Assembly (NCBI GenBank): GCA_964017235.1
Contig: OZ024936.1
Span: 13,058,496 to 13,122,495, forward strand
Length of the DNA stretch: 64,000 nucleotides
DNA from: Sabellastarte sp. h YS-2021
Taxonomy: Eukaryota; Annelida; Polychaeta; Sabellida; Sabellidae
Direction of reading: 5' to 3'
Shown here: positions 49,647-63,710 of the stretch, piece by piece
Numbering within the stretch: the first letter of the stretch is position 1
How the letters are laid out: the number at the start of each line of letters is the position of its first letter
Made by a program: the position numbers and the translations under genes
The notes under the pieces: model-generated
The model's database searches: none
The model's input: only the letters and a program-made list of their open reading frames with translations
Told to the model about the DNA's origin: nothing

Positions 49647-50619
49647 TAAATAGGGATTTTGCCATGCATATACACTAGTACAGGTGCCTTACCATCGAGT
49701 ACGCCAATTTTGGTCGTTCCGAGGGACACCAATTTTTTTCCACCAATGGATAGAGTGGTCCAGTCTGAGTCTATACAATATAACAGGGTAGGGTGTAAAG
49801 ACCTTAATTTCGTAGATATGAGCAGAAACAGTATTTCCTATTGATTTTAAATGGGGATTTCGTCGTACATGTGTAGATGCTTTACCCTCGAGTACGCCAA
49901 TTTTGGTCGTTCCGAGGGACACCAATTTTTTTCCACCAATGGATAGAGTGGTCCAGTCTGAGTCTATACAATATAACAGGGTAGGGTCTAAAGACCTTAA
50001 TTTCGTAGATATGAGCAGAAACAGTATTTCCCATTGATTTTAAATGGGGATTTCGTCGTACATGTGTAGATGCCTTACCATCGAGTACGCCAATTTTGGT
50101 CGTTCTGAGGGACACCAATTTTTTTCCACCAATGGATAGAGTGGTCCAGTCTGAGTCTATACAATATAACAGGGTAGGGTCTAAAGACCTTAATTTCGTA
50201 GATATGAGCAGAAACAGTATTTCCCATTGATTTTAAATGGGGATTTCGTCGTACATGTGTAGATGCCTTACCATCGAGTACGCCAATTTTGGTCGTTCCG
50301 AGGGACACCAATTTTTTTCCACCAATGGATAGAGTGGTCCAGTCTGAGTCTATACAATATAACAGGGTAGGGTCTAAAGACCTTAATTTCGTAGATATGA
50401 GCAGAAACAGTATTTCCCATTGATTTTAAATGGGGATTTCGTCGTACATGTGTAGATGCCTTACCATTGAGTACGCCAATTTTGGTCGTTCCGAGGGACA
50501 CCAATTTTTTTCCACCAATGGATAGAGTGGTCCAGTCTGCGTCTATACAATATAACAGGGTAGGGTCTAAAGACCTTAATTTTGTAGATATGAGCAGAAA
50601 CAGTATTTCCCATTGATTT
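49647..50619. repeat. B-A-A-A-A block (973 bp)
   Basis: Starts are 49647 (B, private 'ttcctattga'), 49848 ('gctttaccctcg'), 50041 ('gttctgag'), 50234 and 50427 ('ccattgag', 'gcgtc', T157). The last monomer resembles those that precede gamma units (13293, 25813), and the next block is gamma-like. Confidence 0.88.
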
Positions 50620-52565
50620 TAAATAGGGATTTTGCCATGCATATACACTAGTACAGGTGCCTTACCATCGAGTACGCCAATTTTGGTCGTTCCGAGGGAC
50701 ACCAATTTTTTTCCACCAATGGATAGAGTGGTCCAGTCTGAGTCTATACAATATAACAGGGTAGGGTGTAAAGACCTTAATTTCGTAGATATGAGCAGAA
50801 ACAGTATTTCCCATTGATTTTAAATGGGGATTTCGTCGTACATGTGTAGATGCCTTACCCTCGAGTACGCCAATTTTGGTCGTTCCGAGGGACACCAATT
50901 TTTTTCCACCAATGGATAGAGTGGTCCAGTCTGAGTCTATACAATATAACAGGGTAGGGTCTAAAGACCTTAATTTCGTAGATATGAGCAGAAACAGTAT
51001 TTCCCATTGATTTTAAATGGGGATTTCGTCGTACATGTGTAGATGCCTTACCATCGAGTACGCCAATTTTGGTCGTTCTGAGGGACACCAATTTTTTTCC
51101 ACCAATGGATAGAGTGGTCCAGTCTGAGTCTATACAATATAACAGGGTAGGGTGTAAAGACCTTAATTTCGTAGATATGAGCAGAAACAGTATTTCCCAT
51201 TGATTTTAAATGGGGATTTCGTCGTACATGTGTAGATGCCTTACCATCGAGTACGCCAATTTTGGTCGTTCCGAGGGACACCAATTTTTTTCTACCAATG
51301 GATAGAGTGGTCCAGTCTGAGTCTATACAATATAACAGGGTAGGGTCTAAAGACCTTAATTTCGTAGATATGAGCAGAAACAGTATTTCCCATTGATTTT
51401 AAATGGGGATTTCGTCGTACATGTGTAGATGCTTTACCATCGAGTACGCCAATTTTGGTCGTTCCGAGGGACACCAATTTTTTTCCACCAATGGATAGAG
51501 TGGTCCAGTCTGAGTCTATACAATATAGCAGGGTAGGGTCTAAAGACCTTAATTTCGTAGATATGAGCAAAAACAGTATTTCCCATTGATTTTAAATGGG
51601 GATTTCGTCGTACATGTGTAGATGCCTTACCATCGAGTACGCCAATTTTGGTCGTTCCGAGGGACACCAATTTTTTTCCACCAATGGATAGAGTGGTCCA
51701 GTCTGAGTCTATACAATATAACAGGGTAGGGTCTAAAGACCTTAATTTCGTAGATATGAGCAGAAACAGTATTTCCCATTGATTTTCAATAGGGATTTTG
51801 CCATGCATATACACTAGTACAGGTGCCTTACCATCGAGTACGCCAATTTTGGTCGTTCCGAGGGACACCAATTTTTTTCCACCAATGGATAGAGTGGTCC
51901 AGTCTGAGTCTATACAATATAACAGGGTAGGGTGTAAAGACCTTAATTTCGTAGATATGAGCAGAAACAGTATTTCCCATTGATTTTAAAAGGGGATTTC
52001 GTCGTACATGTGTAGATGCCTTACCCTCGAGTACGCCAATTTTGGTCGTTCCGAGGGACACCAATTTTTTTCCACCAATGGATAGAGTGGTCTAGTCTGA
52101 GTCTATACAATATAACAGGGTAGGGTCTAAAGACCTTAATTTCGTAGATATGAGCAGAAACAGTATTTCCCATTGATTTTAAATGGGGATTTCGTCGTAC
52201 ATGTGTAGATGCCTTACCATCGAGTACGCCAATTTTGGTCGTTCTGAGGGACACCAATTTTTTTCCACCAATGGATAGAGTGGTCCAGTCTGAGTCTATA
52301 CAATATAACAGGGTAGGGTCTAAAGACCTTAATTTCGTAGATATGAGCAAAAACAGTATTTCCCATTGATTTTAAATGGGGATTTCGTCGTACATGTGTA
52401 GATGCCTTACCATCGAGTACGCCAATTTTGGTCGTTCCGAGGGACACCAATTTTTTTCCACCAATGGATAGAGTGGTCCAGTCTGAGTCTATACAATATA
52501 ACAGGGTAGGGTCTAAAGACCTTAATTTCGTAGATATGAGCAGAAACAGTATTTCCCATTGATTT
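50620..52565. repeat. Gamma-like HOR unit (10 monomers, 1,946 bp)
   Basis: The pattern is B A5 B A3: 50620, 50821, 51014, 51207 ('ttctacc'), 51400 ('aatatagc', 'gcaaaaac', 'gctttacc'), 51593, 51786 (B, 'tcaatag'), 51987 ('taaaagggg', 'ggtctagtc'), 52180 ('gttctgag', 'gcaaaaac') and 52373. The first seven follow gamma-1/gamma-3 order. The equal length to gamma-2 is coincidental, because the A counts on each side of the second B differ. Confidence 0.9.
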
Positions 52566-52967
52566 TAAATGGGGATTTTGCCATGCATATACACTAGTAC
52601 AGGTGCCTTACCATCGAGTACGCCAATTTTGGTCGTTCCGAGGGACACCAATTTTTTTCCACCAATGGATAGAGTGGTCCAGTCTGAGTCTATACAATAT
52701 AACAGGGTAGGGTGTGAAGACCTTAATTTCGTAGATATGAGCAGAAACAGTATTTCCCATTGATTTTAAATGGGGATTTTGCCATGCATATACACTAGTA
52801 CAGCTGCCTTACCATTGAGTACTCCAATTTTGGTCGTTCCGAGGGACACCAATTTTTTTCCACCAATGGATAGAGTGGTCCAGTCTGAGTCTATACAATA
52901 TAACAGGGTAGGGTGTAAAGACCTTAATTTCGTAGATATGAGCAGAAACAGTATTTCCCATTGATTT
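52566..52967. repeat. Two B monomers before the alpha-beta HOR array
   Basis: B52566 has 'gtgtgaag'. B52767 has 'cattgagtactcc' with 'gtgtaaag' and is close to 47685. The transition from A52373 into B52566 has none of the three usual junction marks. Confidence 0.9.
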
Positions 52968-54527
52968 TAAATGGGGATTTCGTCGTACATGTGTAGATGC
53001 CTTACCCTCGAGTACGCCAATTTTGGTCGTTCCGAGGGACACCAATTTTTTTCCACCAATGGATAGAGTAGTCCAGTCTGAGTCTATACAATATAACAGG
53101 GTAGGGTCTAAAGACCTTAATTTCGTAGATATGAGCAAAAACAGTATTTCCCATTGATTTTAAATGGGGATTTCGTCGTACATGTGTAGATGCCTTACCA
53201 TCGAGTACGCCAATTTTGGTCGTTCCGAGGGACACCAATTTTTTTCCACCAATGGATAGAGTGGTCCAGTCTGAGTCTATACAATATAACAGGGTAGGGT
53301 CTAAAGACCTTAATTTCGTAGATATGAGCAGAAACAGTATTTCCCATTGATTTTAAATGGGGATTTCGTCGTACATGTGTAGATGCCTTACCATCGAGTA
53401 CGCCAATTTTGGTCGTTCCGAGGGACACCAATTTTTTTCCACCAATGGATAGAGTGGTCCAGTCTGAGTCTGTACAATATAACAGGGTAGGGTCTAAAGA
53501 CCTTAATTTCGTAGATATGAGCAGAAACAGTATTTCCCATTGATTTTAAATGGGGATTTCGTCGTACATGTGTAGATGCCTTACCATCGAGTACGCCAAT
53601 TTTGGTCGTTCCGAGGGACACCAATTTTTTTCCACCAATGGATAGAGTGGTCCAGTCTGAGTCTATACAATATAACAGGGTAGGGTCTAAAGAATTTAAT
53701 TTCGTAGATATGAGCAGAAACAGTATTTCCCATTGATTTTAAATGGGGATTTTGCCATGCATATACACTAGTACAGGTGCCTTACCATCGAGTACGCCAA
53801 TTTTGGTCGTTCCGAGGGACACCAATTTTTTTCCACCAATGGATAGAGTGGTCCAGTCTGAGTCTATACAATATAACAGGGTAGGGTCCAAAGACCTTAA
53901 TTTTGTAGATATGAGCAGAAACAGTATTTCTCATTGATTTTAAATGGGGATTTTGCCATGCATATACACTAGTACAGCTGCCTTACCATTGAGTACGCCA
54001 ATTTTGGTCGTTCCGAGGGACACCAATTTTTTTCCACCAATGGATAGAGTGGTCCAGTCTGAGTCTATACAATATAACAGGGTAGGGTCTAAAGACCTTA
54101 ATTTCGTAGATATGAGCAGAAACAGTATTTCCCATTGATTTTAAATGGGGATTTCGTCGTACATGTGTAGATGCCTTACCATCGAGTACGCCAATTTTGG
54201 TCGTTCTGAGGGACACCAATTTTTTTCCACCAATGGATAGAGTGGTCCAGTCTGAGTCTATACAATATAACAGGGTAGGGTCTAAAGACCTTAATTTCGT
54301 AGATATGAGCAAAAACAGTATTTCCCATTGATTTTAAATGGGGATTTCGTCGTACATGTGTAGATGCCTTACCATCGAGTACGCCAATTTTGGTCGTTCC
54401 GAGGGACACCAATTTTTTTCCACCAATGGATAGAGTGGTCCAGTCTGAGTCTATACAATATAACAGGGTAGGGTGTAAAGACCTTAATTTCGTAGATATG
54501 AGCAGAAACAGTATTTCCCATTGATTT
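52968..54527. repeat. HOR unit alpha-1 (8 monomers, 1,560 bp)
   Basis: The order is A52968 ('ccctcgag', 'gagtagtcc', 'gcaaaaac'), A53161, A53354 ('gtctgtac'), A53547 ('aagaattt'), B53740, B53941, A54142 ('gttctgag', 'gcaaaaac') and A54335 ('gtgtaaag'). Its first six monomers are also the first six of beta. Alpha-2 at 57069 is nearly identical. Confidence 0.95.
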
Positions 54528-57068
54528 TAAATGGGGATTTCGTCGTACATGTGTAGATGCCTTACCCTCGAGTACGCCAATTTTGGTCGTTCCGAGGGAC
54601 ACCAATTTTTTTCCACCAATGGATAGAGTAGTCCAGTCTGAGTCTATACAATATAACAGGGTAGGGTCTAAAGACCTTAATTTCGTAGATATGAGCAAAA
54701 ACAGTATTTCCCATTGATTTTAAATGGGGATTTCGTCGTACATGTGTAGATGCCTTACCATCGAGTACGCCAATTTTGGTCGTTCCGAGGGACACCAATT
54801 TTTTTCCACCAATGGATAGAGTGGTCCAGTCTGAGTCTATACAATATAACAGGGTAGGGTCTAAAGACCTTAATTTCGTAGATATGAGCAGAAACAGTAT
54901 TTCCCATTGATTTTAAATGGGGATTTCGTCGTACATGTGTAGATGCCTTACCATCGAGTACGCCAATTTTGGTCGTTCCGAGGGACACCAATTTTTTTCC
55001 ACCAATGGATAGAGTGGTCCAGTCTGAGTCTGTACAATATAACAGGGTAGGGTCTAAAGACCTTAATTTCGTAGATATGAGCAGAAACAGTATTTCCCAT
55101 TGATTTTAAATGGGGATTTCGTCGTACATGTGTAGATGCCTTACCATCGAGTACGCCAATTTTGGTCGTTCCGAGGGACACCAATTTTTTTCCACCAATG
55201 GATAGAGTGGTCCAGTCTGAGTCTATACAATATAACAGGGTAGGGTCTAAAGAATTTAATTTCGTAGATATGAGCAGAAACAGTATTTCCCATTGATTTT
55301 AAATGGGGATTTTGCCATGCATATACACTAGTACAGGTGCCTTACCATCGAGTACGCCAATTTTGGTCGTTCCGAGGGACACCAATTTTTTTCCACCAAT
55401 GGATAGAGTGGTCCAGTCTGAGTCTATACAATATAACAGGGTAGGGTCCAAAGACCTTAATTTTGTAGATATGAGCAGAAACAGTATTTCTCATTGATTT
55501 TAAATGGGGATTTTGCCATGCATATACACTAGTACAGCTGCCTTACCATTGAGTACGCCAATTTTGGTCGTTCCGAGGGACACCAATTTTTTTCCACCAA
55601 TGGATAGAGTGGTCCAGTCTGAGTCTATACAATATAACAGGGTAGGGTCTAAAGACCTTAATTTCGTAGATATGAGCAGAAACAGTATTTCCCATTGATT
55701 TTAAATGGGGATTTTGCCATGCATATACACTAGTACATGTGCCTTACCATTGAGTACGCCAATTTTGGTCGTTCCGAGGGACACCAATTTTTTTCCACCA
55801 ATGGATAGAGTGGTCCAGTCTGAGTCTATACAATATAACAGGGTAGGGTCTAAAGACCTTAATTTCGTAGATATGAGCAGAAACAGTATTTCCCACTGAT
55901 TTTAAATGGGGATTTCGTCGTACATGTGTAGATGCCTTACCATCGAGTACGCCAATTTTGGTCGTTCCGAGGGACACCAATTTTTTTCCACCAATGGATA
56001 GAGTGGTCCAGTCTGAGTCTATACAATATAACAGGGTAGGGTCTAAAGACCTTAATTTCGTAGATATGAGCAGAAACAGTATTTCCCACTGATTTTAAAT
56101 GGGGATTTCGTCGTACATATGTAGATGCCTTACCATCGAGTACGCCAATTTTGGTCGTTCCGAGGGACACCAATTTTTTTCCACCAATGGATAGAGTGGT
56201 CCAGTCTGAGTCTATACAATATAACAGGGTAGGGTCCAAAGACCTTAATTTTGTAGATATGAGCAGAAACAGTATTTCCCATTGATTTTAAATAGGGATT
56301 TTGCCATGCATATACACTAGTACAGGTGCCTTACCATCGAGTACGCCAATTTTGGTCGTTCCGAGGGACACCAATTTTTTTCCACCAATGGATAGAGTGG
56401 TCCAGTCTGAGTCTATACAATATAACAGGGTAGGGTGTAAAGACCTTAATTTCGTAGATATGAGCAGAAACAGTATTTCCCATTGATTTTAAATGGGGAT
56501 TTCGTCGTACATGTGTAGATGCCTTACCCTCGAATACGCCAATTTTGGTCGGTCCGAGGGACACCAATTTTTTTCCACCAATGGATAGAGTGGTCCAGTC
56601 TGAGTCTATACAATATAACAGGGTAGGGTCTAAAGACCTTAATTTCGTAGATATGAGCAGAAACAGTATTTCCCATTGATTTTAAATGGGGATTTCGTCG
56701 TACATGTGTAGATGCCTTACCATCGAGTACGCCAATTTTGGTCGTTCTGAGGGACACCAATTTTTTTCCACCAATGGATAGAGTGGTCCAGTCTGAGTCT
56801 ATACAATATAACAGGGTAGGGTCTAACGACCTTAATTTCGTAGATATGAGCAGAAACAGTATTTCCCATTGATTTTAAATGGGGATTTCGTCGTACATGT
56901 GTAGATGCCTTACCATCGAGTACGCCAATTTTGGTCGTTCCGAGGGACACCAATTTTTTTCCACCAATGGATAGAGTGGTCCAGTCTGAGTCTATACAAT
57001 ATAACAGGGTAGGGTGTAAAGACCTTAATTTCGTAGATATGAGCAGAAACAGTATTTCCCATTGATTT
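54528..57068. repeat. HOR unit beta-1 (13 monomers, 2,541 bp)
   Basis: The order is A54528 A54721 A54914 A55107 B55300 B55501 B55702 A55903 A56096 B56289 A56490 A56683 A56876. Beta-specific markers are 'acatgtgcc' (55702), 'acatatgtag' with T157 (56096), 'cgaatacg' plus 'ggtcggtcc' (56490) and 'gtctaacgacc' (56683). All recur in beta-2 and beta-3 at the same positions. Confidence 0.95.
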
Positions 57069-58628
57069 TAAATGGGGATTTCGTCGTACATGTGTAGATG
57101 CCTTACCCTCGAGTACGCCAATTTTGGTCGTTCCGAGGGACACCAATTTTTTTCCACCAATGGATAGAGTAGTCCAGTCTGAGTCTGTACAATATAACAG
57201 GGTAGGGTCTAAAGACCTTAATTTCGTAGATATGAGCAAAAACAGTATTTCCCATTGATTTTAAATGGGGATTTCGTCGTACATGTGTAGATGCCTTACC
57301 ATCGAGTACGCCAATTTTGGTCGTTCCGAGGGACACCAATTTTTTTCCACCAATGGATAGAGTGGTCCAGTCTGAGTCTATACAATATAACAGGGTAGGG
57401 TCTAAAGACCTTAATTTCGTAGATATGAGCAGAAACAGTATTTCCCATTGATTTTAAATGGGGATTTCGTCGTACATGTGTAGATGCCTTACCATCGAGT
57501 ACGCCAATTTTGGTCGTTCCGAGGGACACCAATTTTTTTCCACCAATGGATAGAGTGGTCCAGTCTGAGTCTGTACAATATAACAGGGTAGGGTCTAAAG
57601 ACCTTAATTTCGTAGATATGAGCAGAAACAGTATTTCCCATTGATTTTAAATGGGGATTTCGTCGTACATGTGTAGATGCCTTACCATCGAGTACGCCAA
57701 TTTTGGTCGTTCCGAGGGACACCAATTTTTTTCCACCAATGGATAGAGTGGTCCAGTCTGAGTCTATACAATATAACAGGGTAGGGTCTAAATAATTTAA
57801 TTTCGTAGATATGAGCAGAAACAGTATTTCCCATTGATTTTAAATGGGGATTTTGCCATGCATATACACTAGTACAGGTGCCTTACCATCGAGTACGCCA
57901 ATTTTGGTCGTTCCGAGGGACACCAATTTTTTTCCACCAATGGATAGAGTGGTCCAGTCTGAGTCTATACAATATAACAGGGTAGGGTCCAAAGACCTTA
58001 ATTTTGTAGATATGAGCAGAAACAGTATTTCTCATTGATTTTAAATGGGGATTTTGCCATGCATATACACTAGTACAGCTGCCTTACCATTGAGTACGCC
58101 AATTTTGGTCGTTCCGAGGGACACCAATTTTTTTCCACCAATGGATAGAGTGGTCCAGTCTGAGTCTATACAATATAACAGGGTAGGGTCTAAAGACCTT
58201 AATTTCGTAGATATGAGCAGAAACAGTATTTCCCATTGATTTTAAATGGGGATTTCGTCGTACATGTGTAGATGCCTTACCATCGAGTACGCCAATTTTG
58301 GTCGTTCTGAGGGACACCAATTTTTTTCCACCAATGGATAGAGTGGTCCAGTCTGAGTCTATACAATATAACAGGGTAGGGTCTAAAGACCTTAATTTCG
58401 TAGATATGAGCAAAAACAGTATTTCCCATTGATTTTAAATGGGGATTTCGTCGTACATGTGTAGATGCCTTACCATCGAGTACGCCAATTTTGGTCGTTC
58501 CGAGGGACACCAATTTTTTTCCACCAATGGATAGAGTGGTCCAGTCTGAGTCTATACAATATAACAGGGTAGGGTGTAAAGACCTTAATTTCGTAGATAT
58601 GAGCAGAAACAGTATTTCCCATTGATTT
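57069..58628. repeat. HOR unit alpha-2
   Basis: It matches alpha-1 at offset 4,101. The only differences I noticed are 'gtctgtac' in the first monomer and 'aaataattt' instead of 'aaagaattt' at 57648. Confidence 0.95.
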
Positions 58629-61169
58629 TAAATGGGGATTTCGTCGTACATGTGTAGATGCCTTACCCTCGAGTACGCCAATTTTGGTCGTTCCGAGGGA
58701 CACCAATTTTTTTCCACCAATGGATAGAGTAGTCCAGTCTGAGTCTATACAATATAACAGGGTAGGGTCTAAAGACCTTAATTTCGTAGATATGAGCAAA
58801 AACAGTATTTCCCATTGATTTTAAATGGGGATTTCGTCGTACATGTGTAGATGCCTTACCATCGAGTACGCCAATTTTGGTCGTTCCGAGGGACACCAAT
58901 TTTTTTCCACCAATGGATAGAGTGGTCCAGTCTGAGTCTATACAATATAACAGGGTAGGGTCTAAAGACCTTAATTTCGTAGATATGAGCAGAAACAGTA
59001 TTTCCCATTGATTTTAAATGGGGATTTCGTCGTACATGTGTAGATGCCTTACCATCGAGTACGCCAATTTTGGTCGTTCCGAGGGACACCAATTTTTTTC
59101 CACCAATGGATAGAGTGGTCCAGTCTGAGTCTGTACAATATAACAGGGTAGGGTCTAAAGACCTTAATTTCGTAGATATGAGCAGAAACAGTATTTCCCA
59201 TTGATTTTAAATGGGGATTTCGTCGTACATGTGTAGATGCCTTACCATCGAGTACGCCAATTTTGGTCGTTCCGAGGGACACCAATTTTTTTCCACCAAT
59301 GGATAGAGTGGTCCAGTCTGAGTCTATACAATATAACAGGGTAGGGTCTAAAGAATTTAATTTCGTAGATATGAGCAGAAACAGTATTTCCCATTGATTT
59401 TAAATGGGGATTTTGCCATGCATATACACTAGTACAGGTGCCTTACCATCGAGTACGCCAATTTTGGTCGTTCCGAGGGACACCAATTTTTTTCCACCAA
59501 TGGATAGAGTGGTCCAGTCTGAGTCTATACAATATAACAGGGTAGGGTCCAAAGACCTTAATTTTGTAGATATGAGCAGAAACAGTATTTCTCATTGATT
59601 TTAAATGGGGATTTTGCCATGCATATACACTAGTACAGCTGCCTTACCATTGAGTACGCCAATTTTGGTCGTTCCGAGGGACACCAATTTTTTTCCACCA
59701 ATGGATAGAGTGGTCCAGTCTGAGTCTATACAATATAACAGGGTAGGGTCTAAAGACCTTAATTTCGTAGATATGAGCAGAAACAGTATTTCCCATTGAT
59801 TTTAAATGGGGATTTTGCCATGCATATACACTAGTACATGTGCCTTACCATTGAGTACGCCAATTTTGGTCGTTCCGAGGGACACCAATTTTTTTCCACC
59901 AATGGATAGAGTGGTCCAGTCTGAGTCTATACAATATAACAGGGTAGGGTCTAAAGACCTTAATTTCGTAGATATGAGCAGAAACAGTATTTCCCATTGA
60001 TTTTAAATGGGGATTTCGTCGTACATGTGTAGATGCCTTACCATCGAGTACGCCAATTTTGGTCGTTCCGAGGGACACCAATTTTTTTCCACCAATGGAT
60101 AGAGTGGTCCAGTCTGAGTCTATACAATATAACAGGGTAGGGTCTAAAGACCTTAATTTCGTAGATATGAGCAGAAACAGTATTTCCCACTGATTTTAAA
60201 TGGGGATTTCGTCGTACATATGTAGATGCCTTACCATCGAGTACGCCAATTTTGGTCGTTCCGAGGGACACCAATTTTTTTCCACCAATGGATAGAGTGG
60301 TCCAGTCTGAGTCTATACAATATAACAGGGTAGGGTCCAAAGACCTTAATTTTGTAGATATGAGCAGAAACAGTATTTCCCATTGATTTTAAATAGGGAT
60401 TTTGCCATGCATATACACTAGTACAGGTGCCTTACCATCGAGTACGCCAATTTTGGTCGTTCCGAGGGACACCAATTTTTTTCCACCAATGGATAGAGTG
60501 GTCCAGTCTGAGTCTATACAATATAACAGGGTAGGGTGTAAAGACCTTAATTTCGTAGATATGAGCAGAAACAGTATTTCCCATTGATTTTAAATGGGGA
60601 TTTCGTCGTACATGTGTAGATGCCTTACCCTCGAATACGCCAATTTTGGTCGGTCCGAGGGACACCAATTTTTTTCCACCAATGGATAGAGTGGTCCAGT
60701 CTGAGTCTATACAATATAACAGGGTAGGGTCTAAAGACCTTAATTTCGTAGATATGAGCAGAAACAGTATTTCCCATTGATTTTAAATGGGGATTTCGTC
60801 GTACATGTGTAGATGCCTTACCATCGAGTACGCCAATTTTGGTCGTTCTGAGGGACACCAATTTTTTTCCACCAATGGATAGAGTGGTCCAGTCTGAGTC
60901 TATACAATATAACAGGGTAGGGTCTAACGACCTTAATTTCGTAGATATGAGCAGAAACAGTATTTCCCATTGATTTTAAATGGGGATTTCGTCGTACATG
61001 TGTAGATGCCTTACCATCGAGTACGCCAATTTTGGTCGTTCCGAGGGACACCAATTTTTTTCCACCAATGGATAGAGTGGTCCAGTCTGAGTCTATACAA
61101 TATAACAGGGTAGGGTGTAAAGACCTTAATTTCGTAGATATGAGCAGAAACAGTATTTCCCATTGATTT
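58629..61169. repeat. HOR unit beta-2
   Basis: It matches beta-1 at offset 4,101. The one difference I noticed is 'ccattga' instead of 'ccactga' at the end of B59803. Alpha-1 plus beta-1 and alpha-2 plus beta-2 thus form a 4,101-bp, 21-monomer tandem. Confidence 0.95.
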
Positions 61170-63710
61170 TAAATGGGGATTTCGTCGTACATGTGTAGAT
61201 GCCTTACCCTCGAGTACGCCAATTTTGGTCGTTCCGAGGGACACCAATTTTTTTCCACCAATGGATAGAGTAGTCCAGTCTGAGTCTATACAATATAACA
61301 GGGTAGGGTCTAAAGACCTTAATTTCGTAGATATGAGCAAAAACAGTATTTCCCATTGATTTTAAATGGGGATTTCGTCGTACATGTGTAGATGCCTTAC
61401 CATCGAGTACGCCAATTTTGGTCGTTCCGAGGGACACCAATTTTTTTCCACCAATGGATAGAGTGGTCCAGTCTGAGTCTATACAATATAACAGGGTAGG
61501 GTCTAAAGACCTTAATTTCGTAGATATGAGCAGAAACAGTATTTCCCATTGATTTTAAATGGGGATTTCGTCGTACATGTGTAGATGCCTTACCATCGAG
61601 TACGCCAATTTTGGTCGTTCCGAGGGACACCAATTTTTTTCCACCAATGGATAGAGTGGTCCAGTCTGAGTCTGTACAATATAACAGGGTAGGGTCTAAA
61701 GACCTTAATTTCGTAGATATGAGCAGAAACAGTATTTCCCATTGATTTTAAATGGGGATTTCGTCGTACATGTGTAGATGCCTTACCATCGAGTACGCCA
61801 ATTTTGGTCGTTCCGAGGGACACCAATTTTTTTCCACCAATGGATAGAGTGGTCCAGTCTGAGTCTATACAATATAACAGGGTAGGGTCTAAAGAATTTA
61901 ATTTCGTAGATATGAGCAGAAACAGTATTTCCCATTGATTTTAAATGGGGATTTTGCCATGCATATACACTAGTACAGGTGCCTTACCATCGAGTACGCC
62001 AATTTTGGTCGTTCCGAGGGACACCAATTTTTTTCCACCAATGGATAGAGTGGTCCAGTCTGAGTCTATACAATATAACAGGGTAGGGTCCAAAGACCTT
62101 AATTTTGTAGATATGAGCAGAAACAGTATTTCTCATTGATTTTAAATGGGGATTTTGCCATGCATATACACTAGTACAGCTGCCTTACCATTGAGTACGC
62201 CAATTTTGGTCGTTCCGAGGGACACCAATTTTTTTCCACCAATGGATAGAGTGGTCCAGTCTGAGTCTATACAATATAACAGGGTAGGGTCTAAAGACCT
62301 TAATTTCGTAGATATGAGCAGAAACAGTATTTCCCATTGATTTTAAATGGGGATTTTGCCATGCATATACACTAGTACATGTGCCTTACCATTGAGTACG
62401 CCAATTTTGGTCGTTCCGAGGGACACCAATTTTTTTCCACCAATGGATAGAGTGGTCCAGTCTGAGTCTATACAATATAACAGGGTAGGGTCTAAAGACC
62501 TTAATTTCGTAGATATGAGCAGAAACAGTATTTCCCATTGATTTTAAATGGGGATTTCGTCGTACATGTGTAGATGCCTTACCATCGAGTACGCCAATTT
62601 TGGTCGTTCCGAGGGACACCAATTTTTTTCCACCAATGGATAGAGTGGTCCAGTCTGAGTCTATACAATATAACAGGGTAGGGTCTAAAGACCTTAATTT
62701 CGTAGATATGAGCAGAAACAGTATTTCCCACTGATTTTAAATGGGGATTTCGTCGTACATATGTAGATGCCTTACCATCGAGTACGCCAATTTTGGTCGT
62801 TCCGAGGGACACCAATTTTTTTCCACCAATGGATAGAGTGGTCCAGTCTGAGTCTATACAATATAACAGGGTAGGGTCCAAAGACCTTAATTTTGTAGAT
62901 ATGAGCAGAAACAGTATTTCCCATTGATTTTAAATAGGGATTTTGCCATGCATATACACTAGTACAGGTGCCTTACCATCGAGTACGCCAATTTTGGTCG
63001 TTCCGAGGGACACCAATTTTTTTCCACCAATGGATAGAGTGGTCCAGTCTGAGTCTATACAATATAACAGGGTAGGGTGTAAAGACCTTAATTTCGTAGA
63101 TATGAGCAGAAACAGTATTTCCCATTGATTTTAAATGGGGATTTCGTCGTACATGTGTAGATGCCTTACCCTCGAATACGCCAATTTTGGTCGGTCCGAG
63201 GGACACCAATTTTTTTCCACCAATGGATAGAGTGGTCCAGTCTGAGTCTATACAATATAACAGGGTAGGGTCTAAAGACCTTAATTTCGTAGATATGAGC
63301 AGAAACAGTATTTCCCATTGATTTTAAATGGGGATTTCGTCGTACATGTGTAGATGCCTTACCATCGAGTACGCCAATTTTGGTCGTTCTGAGGGACACC
63401 AATTTTTTTCCACCAATGGATAGAGTGGTCCAGTCTGAGTCTATACAATATAACAGGGTAGGGTCTAACGACCTTAATTTCGTAGATATGAGCAGAAACA
63501 GTATTTCCCATTGATTTTAAATGGGGATTTCGTCGTACATGTGTAGATGCCTTACCATCGAGTACGCCAATTTTGGTCGTTCCGAGGGACACCAATTTTT
63601 TTCCACCAATGGATAGAGTGGTCCAGTCTGAGTCTATACAATATAACAGGGTAGGGTCTAAAGACCTTAATTTCGTAGATATGAGCAGAAACAGTATTTC
63701 CCATTGATTT
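61170..63710. repeat. HOR unit beta-3
   Basis: It follows beta-2 directly with no alpha between, at offset 2,541. All beta markers are present (62344, 62738, 63132, 63325). The last monomer, 63518, has 'gtctaaag' where beta-1 and beta-2 have 'gtgtaaag', so the end of the unit is already diverging or recombined. Confidence 0.93.
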
